From: Rhizophagus clarus
Lineage: Eukaryota > Glomeromycota > Glomeromycetes > Glomerales > Glomeraceae
NCBI GenBank assembly: GCA_015698045.1
Contig: BLAL01000020.1
Span: 434,001 to 498,000 of the forward strand
Length of the DNA: 64,000 bases
Direction: 5' to 3'
Shown: positions 38,336 through 50,227 of the stretch, in pieces
Layout of the letters: each line of letters begins with the position of its first letter
Numbering within the stretch: the first letter of the stretch is position 1
Translations under genes and position numbers: made by a program
Notes under the pieces: model-generated
Seen by the model: the letters and a program-made list of their open reading frames with translations, nothing else
Told to the model about the DNA's origin: nothing
Databases searched by the model: none

Positions 38336-39664
38336 GTAATGAAATTCTGTAAAAGGAATAATTAATAGGGATTAAAAATAACTATTTTTGCGTCCTTATT
38401 ATAAAAATATGTTATTTTATTTTAAATTTTTTAAATCAAACATTAAATAAATGGTTTTATGGCGCAAACATATGTGAAACAAGCAAATAAATGTATCGTA
38501 TGATGTTTATAAAATTTTACAATGAACTACTAAAAACAAAAGACGTCATAAAAACTTTCATAAATCTTTATTTTAATAATTTATTTGATTCCGAATGACA
38601 ATGAATTAATAAAATATGAAAAAAAAGTTACATTTCTAGAAATACGCCGACGCATGTTGACGTTTCAGTGCTGGTCATCTGTTCAGGTTTTTTTTTTTTT
38701 TTTTTTTTTTTATTATTATTATTATTTTTAAAAAAAAAAAAAAAACTAATCTAATGAAGTATCTTAACAAAGAAAAATGATCAATAGTAACCGAATTTAG
38801 ATAATTTATTTATTATCCCTTTTCAAAAAAAGAGTTGATATTTTTTTTAAAAATAAAAAAAATTAGGTTCATGAAATTTTGGAATTTTACCTTTTTGCTA
38901 TTGCTATCGTATTAAGTGTAACGTATTGTTGCATCTCCCGTGACATTATTTTCTCCGCAGTCAAAATTTTTAAATACAAATATAAACTAATGTACTGAAA
39001 TATAAACTTTTATTATTTAAATTACATTGTGTCATTTGGCCATCGTTATACGAGCGCATTTTGGTAATTTGTAGATCAATGCATTAATCTAGAAGAATAA
39101 TTATGATCATTCCGTAATTCCGTAAAAAAAAAAAAATATGGCGTAAAAAACATATATGTATTAATAATCATTTATATGCAATATTTTAAATTAATTAAGA
39201 AAAGGGACGGGATGCGATATGAAATTAAACCAATTATCAGAAAAAGTAAATCGTCTAACTAAAAATAGGTGCTCCGTTTCCAAGTTTTTTAACAAACGAA
39301 GCTCCAAAAATTATATAAGATTATGTGAAAATTATCGGTTAGAATTCATAAATTTTTTATTAATTTTTTTTTTTAAAAAAAAGATCAAACTTATAATAAA
39401 AAACAATTTGTAACCATCAAACCATTATCTGATATTATAATATAAATACATTAAAAGAATCAATTCCTACCTTAGAAGTTTGGAAGAAATTTGATGAAAA
39501 ATTAAAGTACTCTATTCAAAAGCAACATATGCTTGATTGAAAAAGCATCAAACTTCTTCCGGATGCATGATCAGCCCATTCGCTCATTTTAACAAGTCGA
39601 AACATTCGGCCTTCGGACGAGATAATAAGAAAATACAAAAAATAATAAACAACTCAAATATTTA

Positions 39665-40440
39665 TTAAAGGATGGGACAACAAAATCAATTCCCATCCTT
39701 TTCGTTTTCCCAATTATCATGGGTGAAAAATATTTATAAAGGATGGGACAACAAAATCAACTCCCATCCTTTTCGCTTTCCCAATTATCATGGTCCAAAA
39801 ATATTTATAAAGGATGGGACAACAAAATCAACTCCCATCCTTTTTCGTTTCCCCAATTATCATGGTTGAAAAATATTTATAAAGGATGGGACAACAAAAT
39901 CAACTCCCATCCTTTTCGTTTTCCCAATTATCATGGTTGAAAATTATTTATAAAGGATGGGACAACAAAATCAACTCCCATCCTTTTTCGTTTTCCCAAT
40001 AATCATGGTCGAAAATTATTTAAAAAGGATGGGACAACAAAATCAACTCCCATCCTTTTTCGTTTTCCCAATTATCATGGTTGAAAATTATTTATAAAGG
40101 ATGGGACAACAAAATCAACTCCCATCCTTTTCGTTTTCCCAATTATCATGGTCCAAAAATATTTATAAAGGATGGGACAACAAAATCAACTCCCATCCTT
40201 TTTCGTTTCCCCAATTATCATGGTTGAAAAATATTTATAAAGGATGGGACAACAAAATCAACTCCCATCCTTTTCGTTTTCCCAATTATCATGGTTGAAA
40301 ATTATTTAAAAAGGATGGGACAACAAAATCAACTCCCATCCTTTTTCGTTTTCCCAATAATCATGGTTGAAAATTATTTATAAAGGATGGGACAACAAAA
40401 TCAACTCCCATCCTTTTCGTTTTCCCATAATTATAGTTGA
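39665..40440 (+). repeat. 71-72-bp hairpin tandem array, 11 units, with five-unit higher-order period
   Basis: Units start at about 39,668, 39,738, 39,809, 39,881, 39,952, 40,024, 40,096, 40,167, 40,239, 40,311 and 40,382. Each contains the perfect 11-bp inverted pair AAAGGATGGGA / TCCCATCCTTT around a 13-nt loop (CAACAAAATCAAC), then TTTTCGTTTTCCC and AATTATCATGGTTGAAAA. Variant positions repeat in blocks of five: units 2-6 match units 7-11 (for example GGTCCAAAAA after units 2 and 7, GTTTCCCC in 3 and 8, AATAATCATGG in 5 and 10), a shift of 358 bp. Short open frames reading GQQNQ repeats are by-products. I know of no function for it. Confidence 0.95.
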
Positions 40441-40444
40441 AAAA

Positions 40445-41910
40445 TATACATACGTCTTTTCTATCGAAATTACATGTTTGATGATTTAGTCAATCAATTC
40501 GATAAATAATAGAATAATAAATCGAAGAATCGAGTTTAAAAACCTTTTATTAAACATAAAAATAATAATAGCGCTGATCATTTTATATTTTTAATTTATT
40601 AATCAGCAGTGAAACAATTTTCATTAATTTTATAATAGATTTGGTTGATTTAATTTATTTAAATTTTTATTTTATTATATTATTTAAATTAGAATTAATT
40701 ATTTTATTTACAATATATTTATCGTTAGCCTTAGGGCAGCAATAATATGTCATTGACATATTATTGAATTTTTTTTATTATATATATCTTTGTATATTTG
40801 TTTCCTAGTATTTAAATTCGATGTTAGTGTTTAGCTTAACGATTTGCAAAATTTGGAGAGTTATCTCTTGCTTTAAACGATTTATTTCATAACTTTTATC
40901 CTAACTTTTATCCTAATTGTAAATAAATTTAATGTTCTAATGCAAATATTTTCCGAAAAGACCATGTCAAATATAAAAATTCAAATTATAAACGTAAATT
41001 TTCATGAAGATTAATATAATAAATAATTTAGAATAAAATGTACATAAAAATTTAAAATACCGTGAAAAAAAAAATATGGATTGACAAATCTTACTAATTT
41101 TATACCTTAGTCGAATCAATTCTAGAATTTTTAATTTATTTTAATACAAAATAATTTATTTATTTATTTATTTATTTATTATGAAAGTTTCAAAATTTTT
41201 AATTACACCCTCATTTTTATATTTGTTAATTAATGTCGTGTAATATTTTTTTTGATAAGTTATATCGCATGTAATTATAGAAAACGCTGATCGACCTATG
41301 CTACCTGGAGAAAATTTAAAAATCTAATTTCTTTTAGATACGTTTTTGAACTAATTAATGTATCAAGTTACATCACTATATAATTCTACACCTAAAGAAT
41401 TCCTGAAAATAATATATTTGATGGGCGTTTTCGTCCTTCTCTGGCATAATATCTTTTCACAATTGTTAATCAACTTTTTCAGAAATTTGAAAACATGTTA
41501 ACTAAAGCATTATTATAATAAACGTGTATAATAAAATTTTATTGCAGATCTTCAAATAATTTTGCGATGACAAAAATAACACAACTGAATATTTATCAAT
41601 TTCTTCTTTTCACGAAATGAAATCGAAACGTCGCAGTTTTGATCCGCTAGAAACTTTAGAACATCTCAATACGGTAATTATTAGGTTGCTGGTGCACCAA
41701 TAAATATTTCTTCTTCGTTGATGAAATGATGCGACATTGTGCAGTTACACCTTGTATAAACTTGATAAGGATATTCACAACCTTTTTTTTTTTTACGTAA
41801 TATCTTCCGTCTAAGTTATTTTTTTTAATTTTTTATATAACATAAATTCAAAAAAAAACCCCGACATCTTTCTCTTTTTAAAATTCTTTGTTGTAATTTA
41901 TAATTTATCA
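40445..41910. other. AT-rich stretch upstream of the F-box pseudogene
   Basis: No gene is seen. A (TTTA)n microsatellite lies at about 41,153-41,181. Sequence near 41,630-41,760 is less AT-rich and may be the old promoter of the F-box copy at 41,914. Confidence 0.4.
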
Positions 41911-41913
41911 AAA

Positions 41914-43306
41914 ATGTGTAAACTACACGCGGATTGTTTGATCGAAATTTTTGACCATCTTCAAAATGACAAAGCTACTTTACACTCATGCTTGTTAGTT
42001 AGTCGTCTTTGGTGCAAGGTTTCCGTAAATGTTCTTTGCAAAATGGCAACAATTATATAAGTCGCACTTTCAATACTTTTTCTCAAATCATTCGAAAGAA
42101 ATTTTACGTTATAATAAAATTAAGATTTTATCACAAACTTATCCATTATTTAATTATGCGACATTCTGTAGAATTCACTCTATAAGTCAAATCTATTATA
42201 AGTTAAAGTTGTTTCTTGGACATCGACAATATCTTCAAAAGAAAAATTAAATAGCAATAAAAGAATAGTAGTAATTCGTGAACCATTTAAATTATTTATG
42301 GATCAAATACCTCGCTTGAAAAAATTACAAGTTTTTGGTCTTCACACGTGTGTTCTTTTATCTCTTATCCTGGAGCAAGAGAATGTTTAAATAATCTCTC
42401 AGAATTATGTTGTAGTTCAAATGTTAATTCCGAGCTTTTTTTAAATTATCTCAAGTATGCCGTAAAATACAATCAATCGTTGTAGATTTTGAAAATAGTA
42501 TTATTTTGAATGGTTTAAAGGAATTGATTTCTGTTCAGAAAAATTTAAAAAATATTAGTATAATGCTAAATTACGATACGAAAAATACGTATCAAGTATT
42601 TCCCTCAAGTTTTTCAAAAACTTTATTGAAATTTTAGGGGTTTATTGCAACTCATTATCGTTTATTTCAAAATTAAAAAATCTACAAAACTACAATTATC
42701 ATTTGAATGTATCGAAAATCTTAAAGGTTTTGAAGTACTACAATATACTACCTTTTCAAAATTGCAGGTCTTAAAGATTAGACTTTCACTTCCTAGACCA
42801 AATTCTTTAATAAATAAAGTTCTTAGAAAATAATGGAGTATATTTAAGAGAAATTTATATAGGCGATATTGAAGGTTATAGCGACAAATATTTAAATTTA
42901 GCTATCGCTGCATTCTGTCCAAATCTTAAAAAATATTCTATTTGGTTTAAAAATAATAAATTAGAAACGTTGAAAACAGTTTTACAATTGTCATTTCTGG
43001 AAAGTATCAAAATGTGATGTGGAGATGGATATTTGAGTGAAAAAGAAGCTCTAGACGCGATAATAAACTATTCAAATAAACATATTTGTGAAATAATATT
43101 ATATCATTTATTCGAAATACGATCTGGATTACTTCCGGAGGAAATTAGAGAAGTTTCTTATAAATTGGCCAAATCGCCGTACACTTCCTTTAGTGATCGT
43201 TAGTCGTAATAATGATACGAGCAACTTAGATATAAATAACAAAATTATGAATTTTATAGAAAAATATATTAGTTCAAGAATTGTAAGAAAATTTAACAAA
43301 TTTTAA
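41914..43306 (+). pseudogene. F-box/leucine-rich-repeat protein pseudogene
   Basis: The start ATG at 41,914 opens MCKLHADCLIEIFDHLQNDK and LHSCLLVSRLWCKVSVNVL, a typical N-terminal F-box of Rhizophagus F-box proteins, which act as substrate adaptors of SCF ubiquitin ligases. The frame then breaks. Leucine-rich-repeat segments continue in changing frames: YPGARECLNNLSELCCSSN, LKELISVQKNLKNISIML, QLSFECIENLKGFEVLQY, LNLAIAAFCPNLKKYSI. A TGA falls where Trp is normal in SIKM-(stop)-CGDGYL, near 43,016. The C-terminal end PLVIVSRNND and KIMNFIEKYISSRIVRKFNK reaches the TAA at 43,306. Four or more frameshifts and two or more internal stops make it non-functional. Confidence 0.85.
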
Positions 43307-43309
43307 AGA

Positions 43310-44070
43310 TAATGTATATAATTAGGAAAATCAACGATAGCTTTCTCATATGCAATATTTTTTTTTCTTTTATATATTTCAATTATTTCTTGTTCCAAAT
43401 ATTTGTTTTATGGTTTTAAGTCCTGTGTCAAATTTTGTTTGTAATTATGATTTCAATAATATTATCTATGGATTTTTTACTATATTTTCTTTTTTTAACG
43501 AAAAATAATGAATGTTCAAATAATTTGATAAATAAATAGAAGTATTTTATAATAGAATCACTTCAGTGTTATAAATTTTTTTTTTATTTGGAATTGGTTC
43601 AATAAGTACGCGTATTTTTTTTTTTTAAAAAAAAACTTTCGCGTAACGTACCTAACTTCTTTTATAACCTTAGTAGAATCATATTCACTTATATTATATA
43701 TACTATATATACTATACGATACCTTATCTTATATATTTGTGAATGAGCTTATATTTAGTACAAATTTAATTCAAATTCGGACCAATGAAAGTAGACTTAA
43801 GATGAAAATGTAGAAGTTGAAACAATTACTTAAGAACTTTATTGTAAAAGAGAAAATTGCAAAGATTTAAGAATTACAACTTTAAAAATGAGAAATTGAA
43901 GATCAACCTTACAAAGAAAAAAAGATTTGTTATTTCCGAATAACATTTGATAAATGTGAAAGTCAAAGATATTTATAATAAAAAATTATCACAAATAAAT
44001 TTAAAAATTATTCAATAAGAAAGGCTCTGTGACTTTTTAAGATCAAAATTTTAAATTAATGTGTATGTCA
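43310..44070. other. AT-rich intergenic region
   Basis: No gene is seen. A T-tract/A-tract junction lies at 43,615-43,635 and a TATATACTATATATAC run near 43,690-43,720. Confidence 0.4.
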
Positions 44071-44076
44071 ATTATA

Positions 44077-44448
44077 TTAAGTTAATGGAATCTGGACACC
44101 TACTGCTTTATCAAAAAATTTTGCATCTTCTTTTCTTTTTTTATAGCCGGATTTTGCTGAGTCATTGGCGTCTCTATTGGTGATGCCCAATTTCTTGTTT
44201 TTAGCGAATGTTTCTTCATGATGGCGACGAATTCTTCTGATGCCTTTCATGTGGACATGTCTTAATTGTTTAAGGTTTCCGATATGATCGATGTGATTAT
44301 TATTAAAGACTTTGATTGACGGCGCAACAATTTCAGGTCTTTTAACACTGGTCGCGACGCTTTTTTTTGCTTCTAGATATTCAATCAACTCAATAATCTC
44401 AGGATCATTTTTAATATCATCATGATCGATATCCATGTTATCCGACAT
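44077..44448 (-). CDS. Small hydrophilic protein of unknown function (123 aa)
   Basis: The frame begins MSDNMDIDHDDIKNDPE, an acidic N-terminus, followed by a predicted helix (EIIELIEYLEAKKS). A basic, His/Arg/Lys-rich middle follows (residues about 66-90: RHVHMKGIRRIRRHHEETF), and then a Lys-rich tail ending VGVQIPLT. There is no signal peptide or membrane segment. The basic stretch would suit a nuclear or nucleic-acid-bound protein, but this is inference. Amino-acid use is far from the AT-driven pattern of random frames in this DNA, which supports a real gene. I do not recognise a family. It lies between the two F-box pseudogenes and may be single-exon. Confidence 0.55.
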   Translation of the reverse strand: MSDNMDIDHDDIKNDPEIIELIEYLEAKKSVATSVKRPEIVAPSIKVFNNNHIDHIGNLKQLRHVHMKGIRRIRRHHEETFAKNKKLGITNRDANDSAKSGYKKRKEDAKFFDKAVGVQIPLT

Positions 44449-44961
44449 CGTAGTATGAAATATTGTAAGAAAAAGTTTGGGAAGACAACTAATTGTAATT
44501 AAAAATAAGATAAACTATGTTACTTTATTATTTATAATTTTCCTACTTTATTCAAAAATTTCTAAATAAAGATGTCGGATGCCAATTCTGGAACGCCAAC
44601 ATGCATCGACTTTTTTTTTTGTTAATAACATTGTCCATTTAGAACCAGCAGCCGGTAAATTTTTGAAAGTTTCCATGACACTTTCGTGTTATTTATTATA
44701 TGTTTCACATAATTTGATTTGTGCTTTTTGTTTACAAAAAAAAAAAAAAATATTTTTTTTTAATATCTTTCATAAATCTTTTTACAGTAGTTCATTCATT
44801 ATCTGTAAGAATCAGATATACCTATGAAATCGGGCCGTTCTATTTATATTCTTCTGCAATTCTTTTCTGTAAACATTTTACCATTTTTGATCGAGCTAGG
44901 CCCTGTAAATCCAAGATCTTCCAATTTTTAAGACCGTATTGTATTCTACTTTTGGCAATGG

Positions 44962-44994
<33 letters not shown>

Positions 44995-45407
44995 AATTAC
45001 TTGCAAAATTTATTTATTTATTTATTTATTTTTTTTAAAAAAATAATTTATCTTATTAGCTGTGTTCATGTTTGCAGGAGATAATGTTTCATGATAAGTC
45101 GAACCATATTTTTTATTTTTTTTGAGAAAAGGGAGCGAGAATCCTAACGGCTAACCTAATTTATGTATTGTTGTGCATCACACAAATAATAAATTTTTTG
45201 TCAATCAAACCGATTTACATTTAACAAAGAAACTTCCAGTTCATAAATAATTTCTTCCTTACAAATTATTTGTTATGCCAATATCATGGCGTGTCACGAT
45301 TCTAAATCGTTTTTGGATAAATATTTCGGAGTTCTCAAATTTTATATCCTAACGGGCGCAGTAAGCGAAATTTATTGTTTCACATAGATTTAACGTTCTA
45401 ATGTTGG

Positions 45408-45466
45408 AAATTGTTGTCAAAATGTCCGGATATTTTATTTCCGGACATTTTTGACGACAATTTCCG
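45408..45466. repeat. Near-perfect hairpin
   Basis: GGAAATTGTTGTCAAAATGT-CCGG is followed by an AT loop of about 11 nt and then its complement CCGGACATTTTTGACGACAA-TTTCC, with one mismatch and one extra base. It could be a very small MITE, a structured RNA or the hairpin of a transcript end. No target duplication is clear. Confidence 0.7.
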
Positions 45467-45923
45467 GGTATACTTTTTTATAGGGTTGGTATAAGCTATT
45501 TTACATTAATCTATTAAGACAAAAATTATTCTGATAACGAAAATATCAGTAATTTAGTTCTTTTATACATAAAAAAAATCAACAATTTTTTTTTAATTGT
45601 TCCATTTTAATTACAATAATATAAATAAAATATTTAAAATATTGTATTTTTCATCCGATTGAATTTCGTTTAATTTCGTCGAATCAAAATTTTTATGTTG
45701 GAAATAATATAAAAAAAAAAAATTGTAAATGAATAAACAAGATTTCTAAATTCATTTATTTAGTAACGTTAATTATAAATCGAACGAATTTTATTAAAGT
45801 GTATATTAAAATTTTATAATCATCACCTTTATAAACTTATTAAAAAAAATTGAGTATTATGGCATATTTGCATTTGTCATGCAAGTCATCAACTGAAAAT
45901 TTCTCAATTACAAGAAAAAAATT

Positions 45924-46043
45924 CTATTTCAGAATCCAGAATGATTTACCATAATATTCTTCTACCAACTTAGAAATTGTTTCTTTAATAAACCAGCGTT
46001 CTTCAGCTGCCCTTAAAGTGCATTCTGGCATTGGCTTCACCAT
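45924..46043 (-). CDS. Short coding-like fragment (39 codons)
   Basis: The frame MVKPMPECTLRAAEERWFIK with ETISKLVEEYYG has a protein-like, amphipathic composition (Glu, Arg, Lys, Ala) unlike the random frames around it. A possible donor (GGTAAAT) follows EEYY. It could be one exon of a gene or a relic. I cannot name the family. Confidence 0.25.
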   Translation of the reverse strand: MVKPMPECTLRAAEERWFIKETISKLVEEYYGKSFWILK

Positions 46044-46729
46044 ATCAATTTTAAAATTAAACTAATTTAATTTATTTTTTTTTGGTAGCATTATTATTTA
46101 AAATATATCTTAGTTTCCATGAATAAATTTTCAAAAAAGAATTAATTTTTTGCTATTTCACTTTAACGAGATTGATTACGTGAAAAAAAAAAAAATCTAT
46201 ATACGCCCAATAAATCCATAAAATTTCTATTTAAACATAAAAAATTCTGATTCACAAATATGGAAAGTACAGAAAAAATAGAATACCGAATTTTATAAAT
46301 GCATTAAAAATTACGAATAATAAATCCTGCATGAAACACATAATTCTATACTTTTTATTTGATCACTTTACCTAAAAAGTCTAACGCAAAAAAAAAAATA
46401 AAAAAATGGAATAACATTTTTATACGTAAATGTAATAGTTGATTGACGTGAAAATCAGGATTTACGATACGAACCGTAAAACGTTAATGATAAGATCGAA
46501 AATCGAATGCGCAATGAAATTCTATAATATTTTTTTTTTTTTTTTAATCGATCACAATTATGCAGTAAAGTTTTAAATTTAAATTTCACCCGAATTTTAT
46601 TTGTTATACCCTTAAATACTGAAGTATTTATATTCTATGTCATGTAATATCTTTATGAACTTTTTTTATTACATACCGTGAATAATTGTGTGATCGTAAT
46701 TTTACCGGGTTCAGAGTCGGCCGAACATC

Positions 46730-46870
46730 TTTCTGTTAAAACACAAAAAACACGAAAAAGGAAATTCAGGTTTGGTCTAAATTATGAGATTGTATAATTT
46801 TGTTCTAGGCTCCTAAAAAGAATTACAAAAAGAACAGTAGGATCTTTCGAATGCGTCAATTATGCTAAAT
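46730..46870 (+). repeat. Dispersed repeat, copy 2 (partial)
   Basis: Shares GTTAAAACA, ACGAAAAAGGAAATTCA and AAAAAGAATTACAAAAAGAA with the segments at 38,155-38,335 and 54,600-54,730, with gaps. Nearby TGTTGCATCACATGTTATTG (46,880) also matches TGTTGCATCTCCCGTGACAT at 38,929. Confidence 0.35.
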
Positions 46871-47884
46871 TGTGGCGTAGTGTTGCATCACATGTTATTG
46901 ACCGCAGCCGAAACTTAACGACTCACGACCTGTACAGTAGTATAACGGTAACATATTATATAAATTTTAAATTCAATATTTCTAATATACAATATAAAAT
47001 TTGAACTGAAATTAATTTGGAACGACGATTGGATTTTTATCCAATGTCACGGAACAGTCGTTAATTTGTTATTCAGTTGATCATTTAATAACCTAGAAGA
47101 AATTTTTATAAATTTACTGATCCAAAATTTCCTTTAATTTACATTGCCATTATTTTGTTTCATGGTATCTTCCTTCACTCCAGTTTCACCAGGTAAATAT
47201 AAATTTTGATATAAATCATTTATAATATGACCATAATCTAAATTAACTAATAAAACAAATTCTATTACTAAACTATGAGATCTACCACAGCAGTCTTAAT
47301 TCGTCCATTCTCAACAACCCATCACCGATTTGCCGCCTGGAAAACATATATTAAAAATTAGATGCGATCGACCTATTAACATATTCTGGATGAATCACAT
47401 AAAAAATAAATTAAATAAAAAAAAAAAATTTTTTTCGCATTCTAACCATTCTAATCGAATGATAAATTTTTTTTTTTTTTTTTTTTTTTTAATAATAAGC
47501 CGAAAAAATTTTCAAATTTTCTAGCGAAAAAAAATCACGTGTTCGGATATATTCCGTCTTTTTATTATGTAAAATTGCATGGTACATGCATGATAAGGCT
47601 TACATGTTGCACAATCGATATCACTACTAAATATCATTGGATGAACAAATTTCTTTTGTTCTTCAAAAATTACCATATTTGTAACTTCATATTAAATAAC
47701 CTTACAACTGTCAAGGAAGTTTTGCGTAAAAAAGACGCAATAAAATCTAACTTTTTTATTTTCATTCATTCATTCATCTGTAATCATAGCATAGAATAAA
47801 AAAAAAAAATTTTTTTCTTTAACCTTATTTTCAATTATTAATTGGTTTTTTGTGAGGCAACTCAGGAACATAACAGGATTTTAT

Positions 47885-48000
47885 GCAAAACCTGGGGCGT
47901 TCTTTGTGTATGAGAAAGTTTTACTTACAAAACTTGGGGAATTCTTTGTGTAAGTGAACAAAGTTTTACTTACAGAACCCGGGGCATTCTTGTGTATCCA
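47885..48000 (+). repeat. About 42-46-bp minisatellite, two full copies and a partial
   Basis: AAAAC(C/T)TGGGG and GTTCTTTGTGTA-type words recur at about 47,887, 47,929 and 47,975, separated by AAAGTTTTACTTAC. On the minus strand this yields repeats of KNAPGFVSKT in a short frame. No gene support beyond the repeat. Confidence 0.65.
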
Positions 48001-48365
48001 TATAATGAAATATATGAAAAAAGAAAAAAAATAAACCATATTAAATTTTAATGAATGATTGGTGCTCATATGCAAGTCCCGTCATCAAACTTAACATATA
48101 TGGAACAAAAAAAAAATTGACCGACTGATTTCTATTCCTAATTCATAAATTGTTCGATTATTTTATCGGCATGTAAAAATTACACATATTTTTTTAAATA
48201 AAAAGCCTATAATGTCATTTCACGTTTGACCGTTTATGACATATTGTTGTTTATCGTTTTCGATTGCATAGCGTGTTTCATTCGGCTCCATTATTTTCAA
48301 ATTTCAATTTTCTGCTTTGAAGGCAAGCGTTAAAAATTATTAATTAACATCATCTCTCATTAAAG

Positions 48366-49719
48366 ATTGCAAAACTCATTGATGATTTACTTTTGTTAAT
48401 TTTTACCGAACTACAAAATGATCCTATTACGCTATATTCATGCATTTTTGTTAATAAAAAATGGTGTTCTATAGCTGTACCTTTCTTATGGAATTGTTTT
48501 TACTTGTACTTATGAATATCAAAAGCGACAATCTCGGGAAAATATTTATAACGTAATCGCACATTTTTTACCAAAAGATTCTCTGTCAATGCTAACAAAA
48601 AATAATATCGTATTACCCCAAAGACCGTTCAATAAAGAATTATCATTTGAATATCTAAGCTTCTTCACCAGTATTTCTCAAAATTGAGTTGAAGGTATGA
48701 AAAAAATTTTAATTAAAAAAGATGATGACATTTATTATGAATTTAAGCTAAAGTTATTGGAGAACGAAATCTATAAATTAATTTTTAGTAGCTGTAGGAA
48801 AGTAAAGCATTTCTATTGGACTATCGATATAAAATTAGATACTTTTACAAATGCAGAACCATTTTTTAACAATCTGCGCTCCTTAAGACTTAATCTCGAT
48901 GTTTTAACACCAACAATGTTACATGAACTCGCAAAATTATGTCATAATGTGAAAGAATTAGAAACAGATTTCTGCGATGATGAAACATCAGGTTTAATCA
49001 CGTTGATTAAAGTGCAAAGTAATTTGCAGAATTTATGTCTATACATCAACAATAATGTCGAAAACCAAGCCATACTATTAAGTAACGTAATAAAAGAAAA
49101 AGAAAATTTAAAAAGGATCACATTGAAACCAAACATTTTATTAATTCCGCCTACCTTTATTCCATCGTTAAAAAAATTACAATACCTAATTCTTAACAAT
49201 GAAGAAGGTCAAGTATTTTATGAAGATAAAAAATGGAATGATTGGGAATATTTTTTAAGTAAAGCTTTTTTCACAGACCTTCGTTACCTTGAAATCATGA
49301 ATTTACCGAATAATATCGAATGTTTAATTATTGAAAGATCAGGAGGAAAATTATCTGATATCATTGTATGTCATTTACTTGAGCGGCAAGGTTCTCATCG
49401 CACCCGGCCGACAACAAAAAATTAATTCAATCAATATATAGACATTGCCCGAAATTAGTAAATTTATCAATGAATATTAATTCAACAAATTTAAATGAAG
49501 TAGAACATATTTTCTCCAAGTGTACTCAATTACAAACGAACGGATGACTTATTAAGAATCGTAAGCGATTTATCACCGAAAACACTTAAGGAATTTACAT
49601 TTGGAGACAAATGGAATTTTTCCGTAAAAGGTCTAGAGACATTTTTTAATGATTGGAAACGTAAAAATAGGGTTCCGATCACCTTTATGCATTATAATGT
49701 TCGATGGATAGTTAGATAA
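48366..49719 (+). pseudogene. F-box/leucine-rich-repeat protein pseudogene, second copy
   Basis: An F-box reads AKLIDDLLLLIFTELQNDPI then TLYSCIFVNKKWCSIAVPFL, but the codon where Met is expected is ATT (48,366-48,368). The frame stops soon after. A long leucine-rich-repeat portion is then open from about 48,697 to 49,425 (for example FFNNLRSLRLNLDVL, LCHNVKELETDFCDD, IPSLKKLQYLILNN). A frameshift leads to YRHCPKLVNLSMNINSTN, and a further shift to LLRIVSDLSPKTLKEFTFGD and GLETFFNDWKRKNRVPI, ending at TAA 49,719. The family acts in SCF ubiquitin ligases. A truncated LRR-only product of 242 residues remains possible but is not likely functional. Confidence 0.75.
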
Positions 49720-50227
49720 AAAAATAAATTTTAAAATTATTTATATTTTAATTATGTGTTATTTTACTGTATTAAATTGTCTTTTTAGTTATTTTTATAA
49801 ATAAAATTAAAATTTTAATAACTACATACTCTTATTCATTTATTGCTTTTGTCACGATTTCTCCCATGCAGAAAAATAGAAATTATGTCCTGACCGGTAA
49901 ATTCAAAATTTTATTATACAAATTTTTTTTTTTAAAAAAAAAAGGGAAAAAAAAAAAAAAAATACGAATTCTATTTTTTTGAATGATGGACGCGATATTT
50001 AGTACCACTCGATAAACATGTAGATAAAATTTTGAGGTCATATGTAAGAAAAGAATAAGAGAAAATTTATAAAAATTGATTTATTTCGAAAAAAATTAAT
50101 TACGCATAAAATAAAGATTTTATTTTCATATTATTTAATGTTATTATCTATCTGATTTGTGCATAAAAATAAAAATAAAAAAATATGTTTATTAATAAGT
50201 CGGTCTATAGAATAATGAACCGAGTTT

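Larger units (their letters stand above)
35120..39650. other. AT-rich stretch with small repeats
   Basis: No convincing gene. A two-copy 61-bp repeat sits at 36,455-36,580. A long T tract followed by TTA steps and an A tract lies at 38,688-38,745. A poly-A patch lies at 36,080-36,105. A dispersed repeat segment lies at about 38,155-38,330. The short open frames near 35,511, 35,893 and 39,219 have no motif. Confidence 0.45.
44570..48360. other. AT-rich stretch with tracts, a hairpin and a minisatellite
   Basis: No intact gene. It contains a copy of a short dispersed motif (CCAATTCTGGAACGCCAACATGC near 44,581), a 30-base T tract near 44,966-44,993, a hairpin (45,408-45,466), a 39-codon coding-like fragment (45,924-46,043), a long T tract near 47,467-47,490 and a short minisatellite (47,885-48,000). 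Confidence 0.45.

Noticed and set aside
39672..40298. Short open frames reading GQQNQLPSFSFSQLSW-type repeats as a repeat protein gene
   Set aside because: They arise from the 71-72-bp hairpin array, shift frame between units because the period is not constant, and lack a continuous start-to-stop gene.
39665..40440. CRISPR array
   Set aside because: The segments between hairpins are repeated, not unique spacers; unit length and a eukaryotic setting do not fit, and no cas-like gene is near.
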